This document shows positions 1-8,404 of a DNA stretch of 64,000 nucleotides, one piece after another; position 1 is the first letter of the stretch; the number at the start of each line of letters is the position of its first letter. This DNA comes from Pseudomonas arcuscaelestis. Its GTDB lineage: Bacteria > Pseudomonadota > Gammaproteobacteria > Pseudomonadales > Pseudomonadaceae. Location of the stretch: the NCBI RefSeq assembly GCF_016881005.1, contig NZ_JACOPV010000016.1, positions 104,634 through 168,633 on the forward strand. The letters are read 5' to 3'. The notes under the pieces are model-generated. The model saw nothing but the letters and a program-made list of their open reading frames with translations, had not been told where the DNA came from and searched no databases. The position numbers and the translations under genes were made by a program.

Positions 1-1717
1 CTGTGCCCGCATAGGCCTGGTGCTTGGCCTGTGATGCCAGTTCGGCAAGCTGCCCGGCATCGAGGTCGGCGCATGCCTCCGGGCGCAGGTGCACCACGCC
101 GATAGACAATGACAACAGCGCGAACTCCTGACGCTGCCCTTGGCGATTGGGGGCGATGAAACACCCCGCTTGCATATGTTCGGGGCGGTAGAAGCGTCGG
201 CACTGGCGCTGGAAGTCTTCGAGCAGCAGTTGCAACCTGCGCTCCCAGTCGGCAGAACCCAGAACCAGCATGAAATCGTCACCGCCGATGTGACCGACGA
301 AGTCGTGGTTTGGATCTACCCGTTCATTCAGGCATTGGGCCAGGCACAGCAAGACCTCGTCGCCACGGGCATAACCGTAGATGTCATTGAACGGCTTGAA
401 ACTGTCGATATCCACATAGCAGATGGTTGCCTCGCGCTGCTGTTGCAGCAGGCGAGTCAGGCACTGCTGGATTGGAACGTTGCCCGGCAACAGGGTCAGG
501 GGATTGGCATAACGCGCCTGCTGGATTTTTTGCTCGGTGATCAATTTGAGTACATCGATTACCCGGCCCAGGCCCAGGTAGCGGCCGTTGTGAATAATGA
601 TGAAGTCTTCTTCAATGCGCTGACGCGCTCGACTGGTGAGCAAACGGCTGACCTGTTGCAGCGACTGGGTCAATTCCACGGCCAGAAAATCGTCGCTCAT
701 CAGCCTGCTGATCGGCTTGCGGGCGAACAGGTCGGTGGCAAAAGGTTTGAGTAGAACATCGGACAACGAATGACGGTGGACGATACCGCAGGGTTGACGG
801 TGTTCATTGAGTACCGCCAGCGAATTGAGGTTGGCCTGACGCCGAAACAGTTCCAGCACTTGCGCAGTGGAGGTGCCTTGCGGCACCGCAGGCTGCTCGT
901 TGAGCAGGGCCGCCAGGTTGCCGCCGTCTTCGCTGAGGGTCTGCATTTGCCGCTCAGGGCAGCCAAGCATGTGCTGGATATCTCGCGATGGCTGTTCCTG
1001 CGGACGGCCGAGCAGGTAGCCTTGAACAAGGTCGACGCCCATTTCAGTCAATACCTTGAGCTCTTCGGCAAGCTCGATACCTTCGGCGATCACTTGCGCT
1101 CGCGATGCTCGGGCGATTTGTAGGATGGAGCCGACGAACTCGCGTTTGACCGCATCCAGGTGAATGCCATCGATAAAGTGACGATCGATCTTGACGTAGT
1201 CCGGACGGAGTTCCGACCACAAACGCAGGCTTGAATAGCCGGCGCCGAGGTCATCCAGGGCAATCGAAAAACCCATGTCACGATAGTGGTGCAGGGCATT
1301 GAACAGCAGTTGGAAGTCGTCGGTAGGCGTTTGCTCGGTGAGCTCGATGACCACCCGGCTTGGCGATAAACCCAGCTCGTGCAGCATTTTCAAGGTGCGC
1401 CCGGACTGATACTGAGGCTCCAGCAAGGACTCAGGCGACACGTTGAGGAACAGCTTGCCATCCAGTTGCTGCTGACTGAAGTGTCTGCATGCGCTTTCCC
1501 GGCAGGCCACTTCCAGCTCGGTCAAACGACCGGCCTGGCGAGCGACGCCAAACAGGTTGATCGGTGAATGCAGGGGGCTGTTGGAGGGGCCACGGCTCAA
1601 GGCTTCGTAGCCGAGGATACGCCGCTCGGACAGGCAGACAATGGGCTGGAACAGGCTGTGCAAGCCGCCTTGAGCAAGAATGGTGCTCAACGCGCTGAGC
1701 TGTTCGGTCACGGTCAT
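1..1717 (-). CDS. EAL-CBS-GGDEF cyclic-di-GMP signalling protein (3' end outside window)
   Basis: I translated this by hand from an ATG whose RBS is AAGGTAG; 572 codons are visible and the gene runs off the left edge. The EAL domain comes first (E38-A39-L40 in GYEALSRG, then DDLGAGYSS, YVKIDRHF and AEGIE), so phosphodiesterase catalytic residues look present. A CBS-pair region follows at about 265-390, where nucleotides often bind. A C-terminal GGDEF domain carries GGDDF in place of GGDEF, a conservative change that may weaken cyclase activity. There is no signal peptide or membrane segment, so the protein should be cytosolic. It follows prc on the same strand, as I recall for the PA3258/PA3257 pair of P. 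aeruginosa. I infer that it degrades c-di-GMP; net activity cannot be read from sequence. Confidence 0.9.
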   Translation of the reverse strand, partial: MTVTEQLSALSTILAQGGLHSLFQPIVCLSERRILGYEALSRGPSNSPLHSPINLFGVARQAGRLTELEVACRESACRHFSQQQLDGKLFLNVSPESLLEPQYQSGRTLKMLHELGLSPSRVVIELTEQTPTDDFQLLFNALHHYRDMGFSIALDDLGAGYSSLRLWSELRPDYVKIDRHFIDGIHLDAVKREFVGSILQIARASRAQVIAEGIELAEELKVLTEMGVDLVQGYLLGRPQEQPSRDIQHMLGCPERQMQTLSEDGGNLAALLNEQPAVPQGTSTAQVLELFRRQANLNSLAVLNEHRQPCGIVHRHSLSDVLLKPFATDLFARKPISRLMSDDFLAVELTQSLQQVSRLLTSRARQRIEEDFIIIHNGRYLGLGRVIDVLKLITEQKIQQARYANPLTLLPGNVPIQQCLTRLLQQQREATICYVDIDSFKPFNDIYGYARGDEVLLCLAQCLNERVDPNHDFVGHIGGDDFMLVLGSADWERRLQLLLEDFQRQCRRFYRPEHMQAGCFIAPNRQGQRQEFALLSLSIGVVHLRPEACADLDAGQLAELASQAKHQAYAGT

Positions 1718-1738
1718 TGGCGGTACTACCTTGAAAAA

Positions 1739-1770
1739 AAGGGACTGAGGCCAGTGGCGCTCAGTCCCTT
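1739..1770 (-). terminator. Intrinsic terminator downstream of prc
   Basis: An 11-bp perfect inverted repeat (1739-1749 with 1760-1770, arm AAGGGACTGAG) has a 10-nt loop. On the minus strand it is followed by seven T residues (1740-1734). It should end prc transcripts. The T run directly precedes the RBS of the EAL/GGDEF gene, whose ATG is only 22 nt beyond the hairpin. Confidence 0.85.
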
Positions 1771-1841
1771 ATTTCACGACAGAATCGTGACTGTTTGATG
1801 ACGCAATAGAGGCACAGTCACATTATTTTGCCATCACCGTA

Positions 1842-3929
1842 TTACGGGTTGTTTTTCGCCACTGCCGAGTTCAAACCCAGGTAGTCGAGCAAGATACGTC
1901 CCGACTCCGCGAGGTAGGCGTCGTCTTCCGGTTTGGTATCGTCCGGCTCCGCTGGCAGCGCGTCTTCGTCTTCCTTCTTCAGTTCCTTGAGCGGCTCTTC
2001 GCCCTTGGCCTTGCGTCGGGTGTTTTCCAGCGCTAGTTGCTTGCTTTCGATATCGGCATGCTGGGCACGGCGTTCAGCTTCGTTGAGGCTGACGGTTTTC
2101 TCGTTCATCAGCTTTTGCGTCAACGCCAGGCGGTCGCGGATATAGACAAACTCCGGGTCCTTGGCGGTGCGGCTGTCGTGGCGTGCCTTGAGCTGGGCCA
2201 GGAACGGCTTGAACGGGTCGACCGCAGGTTTGATCGCAGGGCGAATGGTGTCCCACGGCATCGCTTCGGGCAGGGCGCTTTCGCCAATTTCCTTGGTGTC
2301 GATGATCGACGGGTAGTCGATGTCTGGCAGTACACCCTGATGCTGGGTGCTTTGCCCGGAAACCCGGTAGAACTTGGCCAGTGTCAGTTTCAGCTCGCCG
2401 TGGTTGAGCGGCTGGATAGTCTGCACCGTGCCTTTACCGAAGGTTTGGCCACCCAGAATCAACGCACGATGGTAGTCCTGCATGGCACCGGCGAAAATCT
2501 CCGACGCCGAGGCGGACAAGCGGTTGACCACCAACGCCAGCGGACCTTTGTAGAAGGCACCCGGGTTTTCATCTTCAAGCACATCGACGCGGCCATCGGC
2601 GTTGCGTACCAGTACCGTCGGGCCTTTGTCGATGAACAGGCTGGTCAGCTCGGTCGCTTCCTGCAGAGAGCCACCGCCGTTGTTGCGCAGGTCGATGACC
2701 ACGCCGTCGACTTTTTCCTTCTGCAATTCGGTGAGCAGTTTTTTCACGTCACGCGTGGTGCTCTTGTACTCAGGATCGCCCGCCCGGAAGGCCTTGAAGT
2801 CCAGGTAGAAGGCCGGAATCTCGATGATGCCGAGCTTGTAGTCGCGCCCATCCTGCTTGAGCTTGAGCACCGATTTTTTTGCTGCCTGCTCTTCAAGTTT
2901 CACCGCTTCACGGGTGATCGGCACGATTTTGGTGGTCTGGTCGTTCGGGGCGTTGCTGGCTGGAATCACTTCCAGGCGTACCACTGAACCTTTCGGGCCA
3001 CGAATCAGCTTGACCACTTCATCCAGGCGCCAGCCGATCACGTCGACCATTTCCTTGTTGCCCTGGGCTACGCCGATGATCTTGTCGGCCGGAGCGACCT
3101 GCTTGGTCTTGGCGGCAGGGCCGGCAGGCACCAGGCGCACGATCTTGACCTGATCGTTGTCGCTTTGCAGCACGGCTCCGATACCTTCGAGCGACAGGCT
3201 CATGTTGATATCGAAGTTTTCCGCGCTGTCGGGCGACAGGTAGTTGGTGTGCGGGTCGTAGGACTGCGCAAAGGTGTTGATGTAGGTCTGGAAGATGTCT
3301 TCGGCGCGGGTCTGGTCCAGGCGCGAGAGTTGGTTCTTGTAGCGTTTGGTCAGCAGCTCCTGAATTGCCTTTGGCTCTTTGCCGGCAATCTTCAGGCGCA
3401 AGACTTCATCTTTGACCCGTTTGCGCCACAGGTCGTCGAGTTCTGCCTGGCTTTTGATCCACGGGGCGTCCTTGCGATCGACCAGCAGCGTTTCCTTGGT
3501 GCTGAAGTCGAAGTTATCGACACCCTTGTTCAGCTCGGCCAGGGCGAAGTCCAGGCGCGACTTGACGCGGTCCAGGTAGCGCTTGTAGATGGTGAAGCCA
3601 GGGTCCAGGTTGCCGCTTTTGAGGAAGTCGTCGAACTGCGTCTTCCACTTGTCGAACTCGGCGATGTCGCTGGCCAGGAAGTAGCTACGCGCAGGGTCGA
3701 GCAGCTTGATGTAGCTGTCATAGATGATGACTGAGCGCGCATCATTGAGCGGCGGCTTGCTGTAGTGGTGGCGCTTGAGCAGCTCGACCACGTTGAGACT
3801 GGCGACGATTTCGTCGCGATCAGGCTGGAGTTTATCCCAGCTGTTGGCAGCCAATGCATTGCCTGTAAACGGCAAACTGCCCAGTCCGATCAACAGTGCG
3901 AGGGTGGTGCTTGGTAAAAAATGCTTCAT
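1842..3929 (-). CDS. prc: Carboxy-terminal (tail-specific) protease Prc/Ctp, S41 family
   Basis: This periplasmic serine protease trims or degrades proteins from their C-termini. In Pseudomonas, Prc (AlgO) takes part in proteolysis of the anti-sigma factor MucA and in peptidoglycan enzyme turnover. I start it at the ATG giving a clear signal peptide (MKHFLPS, hydrophobic core, ALA cleavage near residue 27), for 695 aa; the frame is open 40 codons further up and MRDQL is an alternative start. A PDZ domain lies at about 240-330. The S41 core holds NNGGG at 416-420. By alignment with E. coli Prc from memory, the Ser/Lys dyad is S474 (LSASASEIF) and K499 (TFGKGTVQ). The C-terminal DUF3340-like region is rich in K/E. 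Family length is about 680-700 aa, so the gene is complete. Confidence 0.96.
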   Translation of the reverse strand: MKHFLPSTTLALLIGLGSLPFTGNALAANSWDKLQPDRDEIVASLNVVELLKRHHYSKPPLNDARSVIIYDSYIKLLDPARSYFLASDIAEFDKWKTQFDDFLKSGNLDPGFTIYKRYLDRVKSRLDFALAELNKGVDNFDFSTKETLLVDRKDAPWIKSQAELDDLWRKRVKDEVLRLKIAGKEPKAIQELLTKRYKNQLSRLDQTRAEDIFQTYINTFAQSYDPHTNYLSPDSAENFDINMSLSLEGIGAVLQSDNDQVKIVRLVPAGPAAKTKQVAPADKIIGVAQGNKEMVDVIGWRLDEVVKLIRGPKGSVVRLEVIPASNAPNDQTTKIVPITREAVKLEEQAAKKSVLKLKQDGRDYKLGIIEIPAFYLDFKAFRAGDPEYKSTTRDVKKLLTELQKEKVDGVVIDLRNNGGGSLQEATELTSLFIDKGPTVLVRNADGRVDVLEDENPGAFYKGPLALVVNRLSASASEIFAGAMQDYHRALILGGQTFGKGTVQTIQPLNHGELKLTLAKFYRVSGQSTQHQGVLPDIDYPSIIDTKEIGESALPEAMPWDTIRPAIKPAVDPFKPFLAQLKARHDSRTAKDPEFVYIRDRLALTQKLMNEKTVSLNEAERRAQHADIESKQLALENTRRKAKGEEPLKELKKEDEDALPAEPDDTKPEDDAYLAESGRILLDYLGLNSAVAKNNP

Positions 3930-3983
3930 GCTGATTCGACGCAGGGACAATTGATCACGCATATTAGGCCGTCTTTGAATTCG

Positions 3984-4042
3984 CCGGTTCCATAAGAACC
4001 GGACGCATAATGCAAAAAGCCCGGGGCTACAGCACCCAGGCT
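3984..4042 (-). promoter_or_regulatory. prc 5' region with terminator-like hairpin and a second dyad
   Basis: Read on the minus strand, an 8-bp stem (4035-4042 with 4018-4025, one G-U pair, 9-nt loop) is followed by a short T run (4018-4014), the layout of an intrinsic terminator. About 15 nt further on is a 7-bp dyad (CCGGTTC 3984-3990 / GAACCGG 3996-4002). Both lie upstream of the prc start and in the divergent gap with the oxidoreductase. They could be an attenuator, a block on antisense transcription, or an operator. Confidence 0.45.
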
Positions 4043-4069
4043 CAGTCATGACTCAACTATGGAGGCACT

Positions 4070-5032
4070 GTGAAGGCATTGCAAGGCGTTGACGGACATG
4101 TGGAGTGGGTTGCGACGACAAGTCCAGCTTGCGATATCGGTCAAGTACGAATTCGTGTGGCTGCTGCTGGCCTCAATCGTGCCGATCTGCTGCAACGTGC
4201 AGGGCTTTATCCACCACCCCCTGGGGCGAGCGAGTTTCTTGGCCTGGAATGCTCGGGGGTGATCACTGAAGTGGGCGCAGGTTCGTCCTGGCAGGTCGGT
4301 GACCGCGTCTGTGCGCTGCTGGCGGGCGGCGGCATGGCTGAAGAAGTGGTAGTGGATGCCCGTCATGTGCTGCCGGTGCCGGAAGGTTTGAGCCTGCACG
4401 AAGCTGCGGCGATTCCCGAGGTGTACGCCACTGCCTGGCTCAATCTGTTCCAACTGGCTGGGCTCAAGCCGGGTGAGAAGGTATTGCTGCATGCCGGCGC
4501 CAGTGGCGTCGGCTCGGCCGCTATTCAACTGTGCAAGGCCTTCGGCAGCCCGTGCTGGGTAAGCGTCGGCTCGGCCGAGCGCCTGGCCTACTGCGAAGAA
4601 CTGGGGGCCAGCGCCGGGGTGGTGCGCGGTGATGACCTTAACAGCTTGAATGATTTCGGCCCGTTCGATGTGATTCTTGACCCGGTCGGGGCCAACTACG
4701 CCGAGTTGAACCTCAAACTGCTGGCCCGGGATGGACGCTGGGTAATCATTGGTTTGATGGGCGGGCGCAAGGCTGAGTTGGATATGGCGCAACTGCTGGT
4801 CAAGCGTGTGCAAGTGACCGGATCGACGCTGCGCACGCGCGACGATCAGTTCAAGGCGGAACTGCTGCGCGATCTGGGCCAGCAAGTGTGGCCACTGTTC
4901 ACTGAAGGGCGGCTCAAGCCACAACTGGCCAAGGCCTTCCCGATCAAGGACGCCGAAGCCGCGTTTGCCGAGCTTGCCAGCAATCAGGTGTCGGGCAAGC
5001 TGGTGCTGGTGATCGACGAGAGCCTGGCTTAA
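4070..5032 (+). CDS. NAD(P)H quinone oxidoreductase, zeta-crystallin/PIG3 type
   Basis: This is a 320-aa medium-chain dehydrogenase/reductase without the structural zinc-binding cysteine loop, as in quinone oxidoreductases. The N-terminal GroES-like fold contains the family motif LNRADLLQRAGLYPPPPG. The Rossmann segment has HAGASGVGSAAIQL at about 142-155. It is predicted to reduce quinones or enals with NADPH in the cytosol. The start is GTG, four nt after GGAGG (4061-4065). It is transcribed away from prc and ends just before a large REP-like dyad. The substrate cannot be deduced; the TIGR02824 (PIG3) family is the best match I recognise. Confidence 0.92.
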   Translation: MKALQGVDGHVEWVATTSPACDIGQVRIRVAAAGLNRADLLQRAGLYPPPPGASEFLGLECSGVITEVGAGSSWQVGDRVCALLAGGGMAEEVVVDARHVLPVPEGLSLHEAAAIPEVYATAWLNLFQLAGLKPGEKVLLHAGASGVGSAAIQLCKAFGSPCWVSVGSAERLAYCEELGASAGVVRGDDLNSLNDFGPFDVILDPVGANYAELNLKLLARDGRWVIIGLMGGRKAELDMAQLLVKRVQVTGSTLRTRDDQFKAELLRDLGQQVWPLFTEGRLKPQLAKAFPIKDAEAAFAELASNQVSGKLVLVIDESLA

Positions 5033-5037
5033 GTCAG

Positions 5038-5099
5038 ATCGCGGGGCAAGCCCACTGCCACAGTGTTTGCGCTCAGTGGCAGCGGACTTGCCCCGCGAT
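5038..5099. repeat. REP-like inverted pair (cruciform)
   Basis: A perfect 13-bp inverted repeat (ATCGCGGGGCAAG 5038-5050 / 5087-5099) extends inward to about 24 bp with two mismatches, closed by a ~14-nt loop. The core GCGGGGCAAGCCC is typical of Pseudomonas REP elements. It lies between two converging genes and may also act as a bidirectional terminator or mRNA stabiliser. Confidence 0.85.
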
Positions 5100-5107
5100 G
5101 AACTCAA

Positions 5108-5761
5108 TCACGTCCAGGCATGAATCGGCCAATTGTTGGTCTCGGCATGCTCGCGCAGCACCGGGTCCGGGTTGACCACATGCGGGTAGTCGACCTTCAC
5201 CAGCAGTGGCAGGTCATTGCGCGAGTCCGAGTAGAAACTTGCGCCTTCAAGGTTTTCCTCTTCCTGATCCAGCCATTCCAGCAGACGGGTGATCTTGCCT
5301 TCACGGTAGGTCAGCACACCGGTAGTTTTGCCGGTATACACCCCGTTTTGCACTTGCAGGTTGATCCCCAGGTATTCATCAATGCCCAGGCGCGCGGCAA
5401 TCGGCCCGACCAAATGGGTGCCCGAGGCCGAGATCACCAGGATGCGGTCGCCCGCCTTGCGATGTTCGGCAACGGTTCGGGTGGCGTCGCTGAAGATAAT
5501 CGGCTCGATAAAGTCTTCAACCCACGGTCCCACCAGATGATCGACTTCTTCCGGGGTACGCCCGATCAACGGCTCGAGGCTGAACGCCATATAGTCTTCC
5601 ATGGCCAGGTGCCCCTTGCCGTAGGCGTCCATAAGCTCCTTGTCGCGGCGCAGAAAGGATTCGCCATCGACCCAGCCGAGGCGGGCCATCTGTTCGCTCC
5701 ACAACGAGGCGCAGTCGCCGTGGATCAAGGTTTCATCCAGATCGAAAATCGCTAGTGCCAT
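5108..5761 (-). CDS. HAD-superfamily phosphatase, subclass IB (phosphoserine-phosphatase-like)
   Basis: This cytosolic 217-aa hydrolase has all four HAD motifs: FDLDETL with nucleophile D6 and acid D8, the motif II serine in VISASGT, a motif III lysine in REGKITRL, and motif IV in DSRNDLPLL. The helical cap at about 20-90 is of the IB type. IB enzymes release phosphate from small molecules such as phosphoserine, histidinol phosphate or phosphocholine. It is the last gene of the ABC-transporter operon, 25 nt after the ATPase, which suggests it dephosphorylates the imported compound or its product. The true substrate is unknown. Confidence 0.88.
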   Translation of the reverse strand: MALAIFDLDETLIHGDCASLWSEQMARLGWVDGESFLRRDKELMDAYGKGHLAMEDYMAFSLEPLIGRTPEEVDHLVGPWVEDFIEPIIFSDATRTVAEHRKAGDRILVISASGTHLVGPIAARLGIDEYLGINLQVQNGVYTGKTTGVLTYREGKITRLLEWLDQEEENLEGASFYSDSRNDLPLLVKVDYPHVVNPDPVLREHAETNNWPIHAWT

Positions 5762-5786
5762 GTTCAGAAAAACTCCTGTGCAACCC

Positions 5787-6776
5787 TCACGCGACTTCGC
5801 GCAGGGCGGTGGGATCGATCAACAAGGATACCCGCTGGCCGTCGGGGTGCAGATCGGCGGACGAGCGGTTGAGCACATCGACCATCAATTCTACCCCGCG
5901 TGCCTCGACGCGGTAGCGGATCACGTTGCCAAGCAGGCTGTGACCGCGCACCTGGCCTTCCAGCTCACCGCTGAGGCTAAGAGCGATAGCTTCCGGGCGG
6001 ATCGCCAGGCGACTGTCCACAGGGCGTTGCAGCAAGCGGCTGGCGCTCTGCGCGTCCAATAGGTTGTAGTTACCGATAAAGCCTGCCGCGAACACATCCA
6101 CGGGCGCGGTGTAGAGGGTTTCGGCATCGCCGCTCTGAACGATACGCCCCTGATTCATCAGGAAGATGCGGTCTGAAAGAATCAGCGCTTCTTCCTGGTC
6201 ATGGGTGACGAAGATCGTCGTCAGGCCCAGGTCGCGCTGGATCTGGCGTATCTGCTCGCGCAAATGCTTGCGAATCCGCGCATCCAATGCTGACAGGGGC
6301 TCGTCGAGCAACAGCAGGCGCGGGCGAGTGACCAGTGAGCGGGCGAGGGCGACGCGTTGGCACTGGCCACCGGATAACTGATGTGGATAGCGGCTGGCGA
6401 AGTCCTGCAGCTCTACCAGTTGCAACACCTCACGCACCCGCGTGCGGGTTTCATCGGCATTGACCTTCTGCATGCGCAGGCCAAAGGCGACGTTCCGTTC
6501 CACGGTCATATTGGGAAACAGGGCATAGCTCTGGAACACCATGCCGATGCCACGTTTTTGCGGGCTCACCGGGACCAAATCATTGCCATCGAGGAGAATT
6601 TTGCCGCTATCGACCGCGGTCAGTCCGGCAATGCAGCGCAACAGGGTGGATTTACCACAGCCGGAGGGGCCAAGCAGGGTGACAAATTCACCGCGTTGGA
6701 TCTGGCAGTTGATGTCGTTGAACACCGGGTTGCCGCCATAGCTTTTTTGCAGATTCTGTACGCTGACAAAGCTCAT
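5787..6776 (-). CDS. ABC importer ATP-binding subunit (Fe3+/polyamine/phosphonate-type, with TOBE)
   Basis: This 329-aa ATPase should energise the two permeases upstream. Walker A is GPSGCGKST near residue 36, the signature is LSGGQCQRVALARS near 138, and Walker B is LLLLDEPLSALD near 156, followed by the H-loop in FVTHDQEEA. The C-terminal ~100 residues form the TOBE-like regulatory domain seen in the CysA/PotA/PhnT group. Its ATG lies one nt after the permease stop, so translation is probably coupled. The family includes putrescine, iron, sulfate and 2-aminoethylphosphonate importers; context favours a phosphorus compound. Confidence 0.93.
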   Translation of the reverse strand: MSFVSVQNLQKSYGGNPVFNDINCQIQRGEFVTLLGPSGCGKSTLLRCIAGLTAVDSGKILLDGNDLVPVSPQKRGIGMVFQSYALFPNMTVERNVAFGLRMQKVNADETRTRVREVLQLVELQDFASRYPHQLSGGQCQRVALARSLVTRPRLLLLDEPLSALDARIRKHLREQIRQIQRDLGLTTIFVTHDQEEALILSDRIFLMNQGRIVQSGDAETLYTAPVDVFAAGFIGNYNLLDAQSASRLLQRPVDSRLAIRPEAIALSLSGELEGQVRGHSLLGNVIRYRVEARGVELMVDVLNRSSADLHPDGQRVSLLIDPTALREVA

Positions 6777-6777
6777 A

Positions 6778-7575
6778 TCAGGACTTGTCCTTGTTCAGGT
6801 GGTTGGCGACCCAGGTCAGCACCAGCACGAAGAGGAAATAGGAAATCACCAGGGCACTGTTGAAGTGACCACTGCTGTTACGCATGTTGTTCAGGTACAC
6901 CTGCAGGGTTTCGTAGCGGGTGCCCACCAACAAATTGGCAAATACGAACTCGCCAAACAGGAACGAGAACGACAGCAGCAAGGCCACCAGCAGACCCTTG
7001 CGCAAATTTGGCAGTACCACCAGAAACGCAGCCTGGAACGTGCTCGCGCCCAGCAGTTGGGCGGCGTCCATCAAGTCGCGCAGGTTGATGGCCTGCAGGT
7101 TGTTGGTAATGGCCCGGTACATGAACGGCAAGGCCACGGTGAAATAACAGCCGATCAGAATCCACGGCGTACCGACCATGGCCATGGGCCCCGAACCATA
7201 TAGCTGCAGCAAACCCACGGAAGACACGACCGGCGGCACGGCAAACGGCAGCAGGATGAGGATGTTCATCAGCGCATCGAGGCGCGGAAAGTGGTAGTGC
7301 ACCACAAACAGCAGCGGCAGGATCAACAGCACCGACAACAACAGCGCTCCTACGCACACCAGCAACGATTGGCCGAAGGCCGCGAGAAAGCGCGGGTCGC
7401 TCCACAGCGCCAGGTACCACTTGAACGTAAGACCACTGGGCAACAGACTCGCCGACCAACTGGTAGCCAGCGAGTAGAGAAGGGTGCCGGCCAGCGGAAG
7501 CAGGAGAATGATGAACAGCAGGTAGACCATCAGGCGATGGTAGAGCGGGTGGGTGCCTGGTTCAGCGCGCGACAT
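6778..7575 (-). CDS. ABC importer permease subunit (second)
   Basis: This 265-aa inner-membrane protein has about six hydrophobic helices (the first near residues 15-40) and a binding-protein-dependent transport domain. The coupling-helix region around DAAQLLGASTFQAAFLVVLP (about 170-190) matches the EAA-loop position. It starts at an ATG 5 nt after GAGGAG and overlaps the end of the other permease by 14 nt, so the two are co-translated. It resembles PotC/PhnV-class subunits. Specificity comes from the binding protein, not from this subunit. Confidence 0.92.
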   Translation of the reverse strand: MSRAEPGTHPLYHRLMVYLLFIILLLPLAGTLLYSLATSWSASLLPSGLTFKWYLALWSDPRFLAAFGQSLLVCVGALLLSVLLILPLLFVVHYHFPRLDALMNILILLPFAVPPVVSSVGLLQLYGSGPMAMVGTPWILIGCYFTVALPFMYRAITNNLQAINLRDLMDAAQLLGASTFQAAFLVVLPNLRKGLLVALLLSFSFLFGEFVFANLLVGTRYETLQVYLNNMRNSSGHFNSALVISYFLFVLVLTWVANHLNKDKS

Positions 7576-8404
7576 GGTAGCTCCTCTTCAGCAGCCATTG
7601 ATGAACAACGGTCACCAATGTCATCAACCCAACCAGGATCATCGCCAGGGCGCTGGCCAGGTTCGGATCCAGTGAGATGTCGCCGGCCACCAGGGCGGCG
7701 ATGCGGATCGGCAATACGTTGAAGTTGCCGGTGGTCAAGGCGTAGACCGTGGCATAGGCACCCAGGGCATTAGCCAGCAGGATCACAAAGGTGCCGAGCA
7801 GCGCGGGTGTCAGCACCGGCAGGCCGATATGCCGCCAGTATTGCCAGGAACTGGCCCCGAGCAGTTCCGCCGACTCTCGCCAGTCTTCGCGCAACGCATC
7901 AAAGGCGGGGTAAAGCAGCAACACACCCAACGGGATCTGGAAGTAGGTGTAGAGAATGATCAGCCCGGTTTTGGAATAGAGGTTGAAGTCCTCGATAATG
8001 CCAGCCTGTTTCAGCAGCAGGGTCAGCGCGCCGTTGAAACCCAGCAAAATGATGAAGGCAAAGGCCAGCGGCACGCCGGAAAAGTTACTGGTCATATTGG
8101 CGAATGCGTTAACAAAATCGCGCAGGCGCGAATCGACCTTGCGCAAGGAATAGCTACCGAGAACGGCAATGACAATACCGAATACGCTCGACCAGAAGCT
8201 GATTTCCAGGCTGTGCTGGATGGCCTGGCGGTAGAAGCGCGAATCGAAGATCTTGCTGAAATTGGCCAGGCCCCAGCCACTCTCCGCCTGCAGACTGTGG
8301 ATCGCAACCCAGGCCAAGGGGGCGATCTGGAAGATGATGAAGAACAGCGCAAAAGGCAGCAGGAAAAGCATTGCCAGCCATCGGCCGCGTTTGATCGAAT
8401 TCAC
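7562..8404 (-). CDS. ABC importer permease subunit (first)
   Basis: This is the partner permease, 280 aa with six predicted membrane helices (the first near 12-35) and an EAA-like loop around ESAELLGASSWQYWRHIGLP. I prefer the GTG at 8404, which overlaps the upstream stop as GTGA and sits 8 nt after GGGAG. A GTG 18 nt further up (8422) is also in frame. It belongs to the PotB/PhnU-class inner-membrane subunits and would form a heterodimeric channel with the neighbouring permease. Confidence 0.9.
   Translation of the reverse strand: MNSIKRGRWLAMLFLLPFALFFIIFQIAPLAWVAIHSLQAESGWGLANFSKIFDSRFYRQAIQHSLEISFWSSVFGIVIAVLGSYSLRKVDSRLRDFVNAFANMTSNFSGVPLAFAFIILLGFNGALTLLLKQAGIIEDFNLYSKTGLIILYTYFQIPLGVLLLYPAFDALREDWRESAELLGASSWQYWRHIGLPVLTPALLGTFVILLANALGAYATVYALTTGNFNVLPIRIAALVAGDISLDPNLASALAMILVGLMTLVTVVHQWLLKRSYHVAR

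Noticed and set aside
4046..5107. A 353-codon open frame antisense to the quinone oxidoreductase
   Set aside because: The sense frame has GGAGG, a Rossmann motif and family length; the antisense one runs through a REP element.
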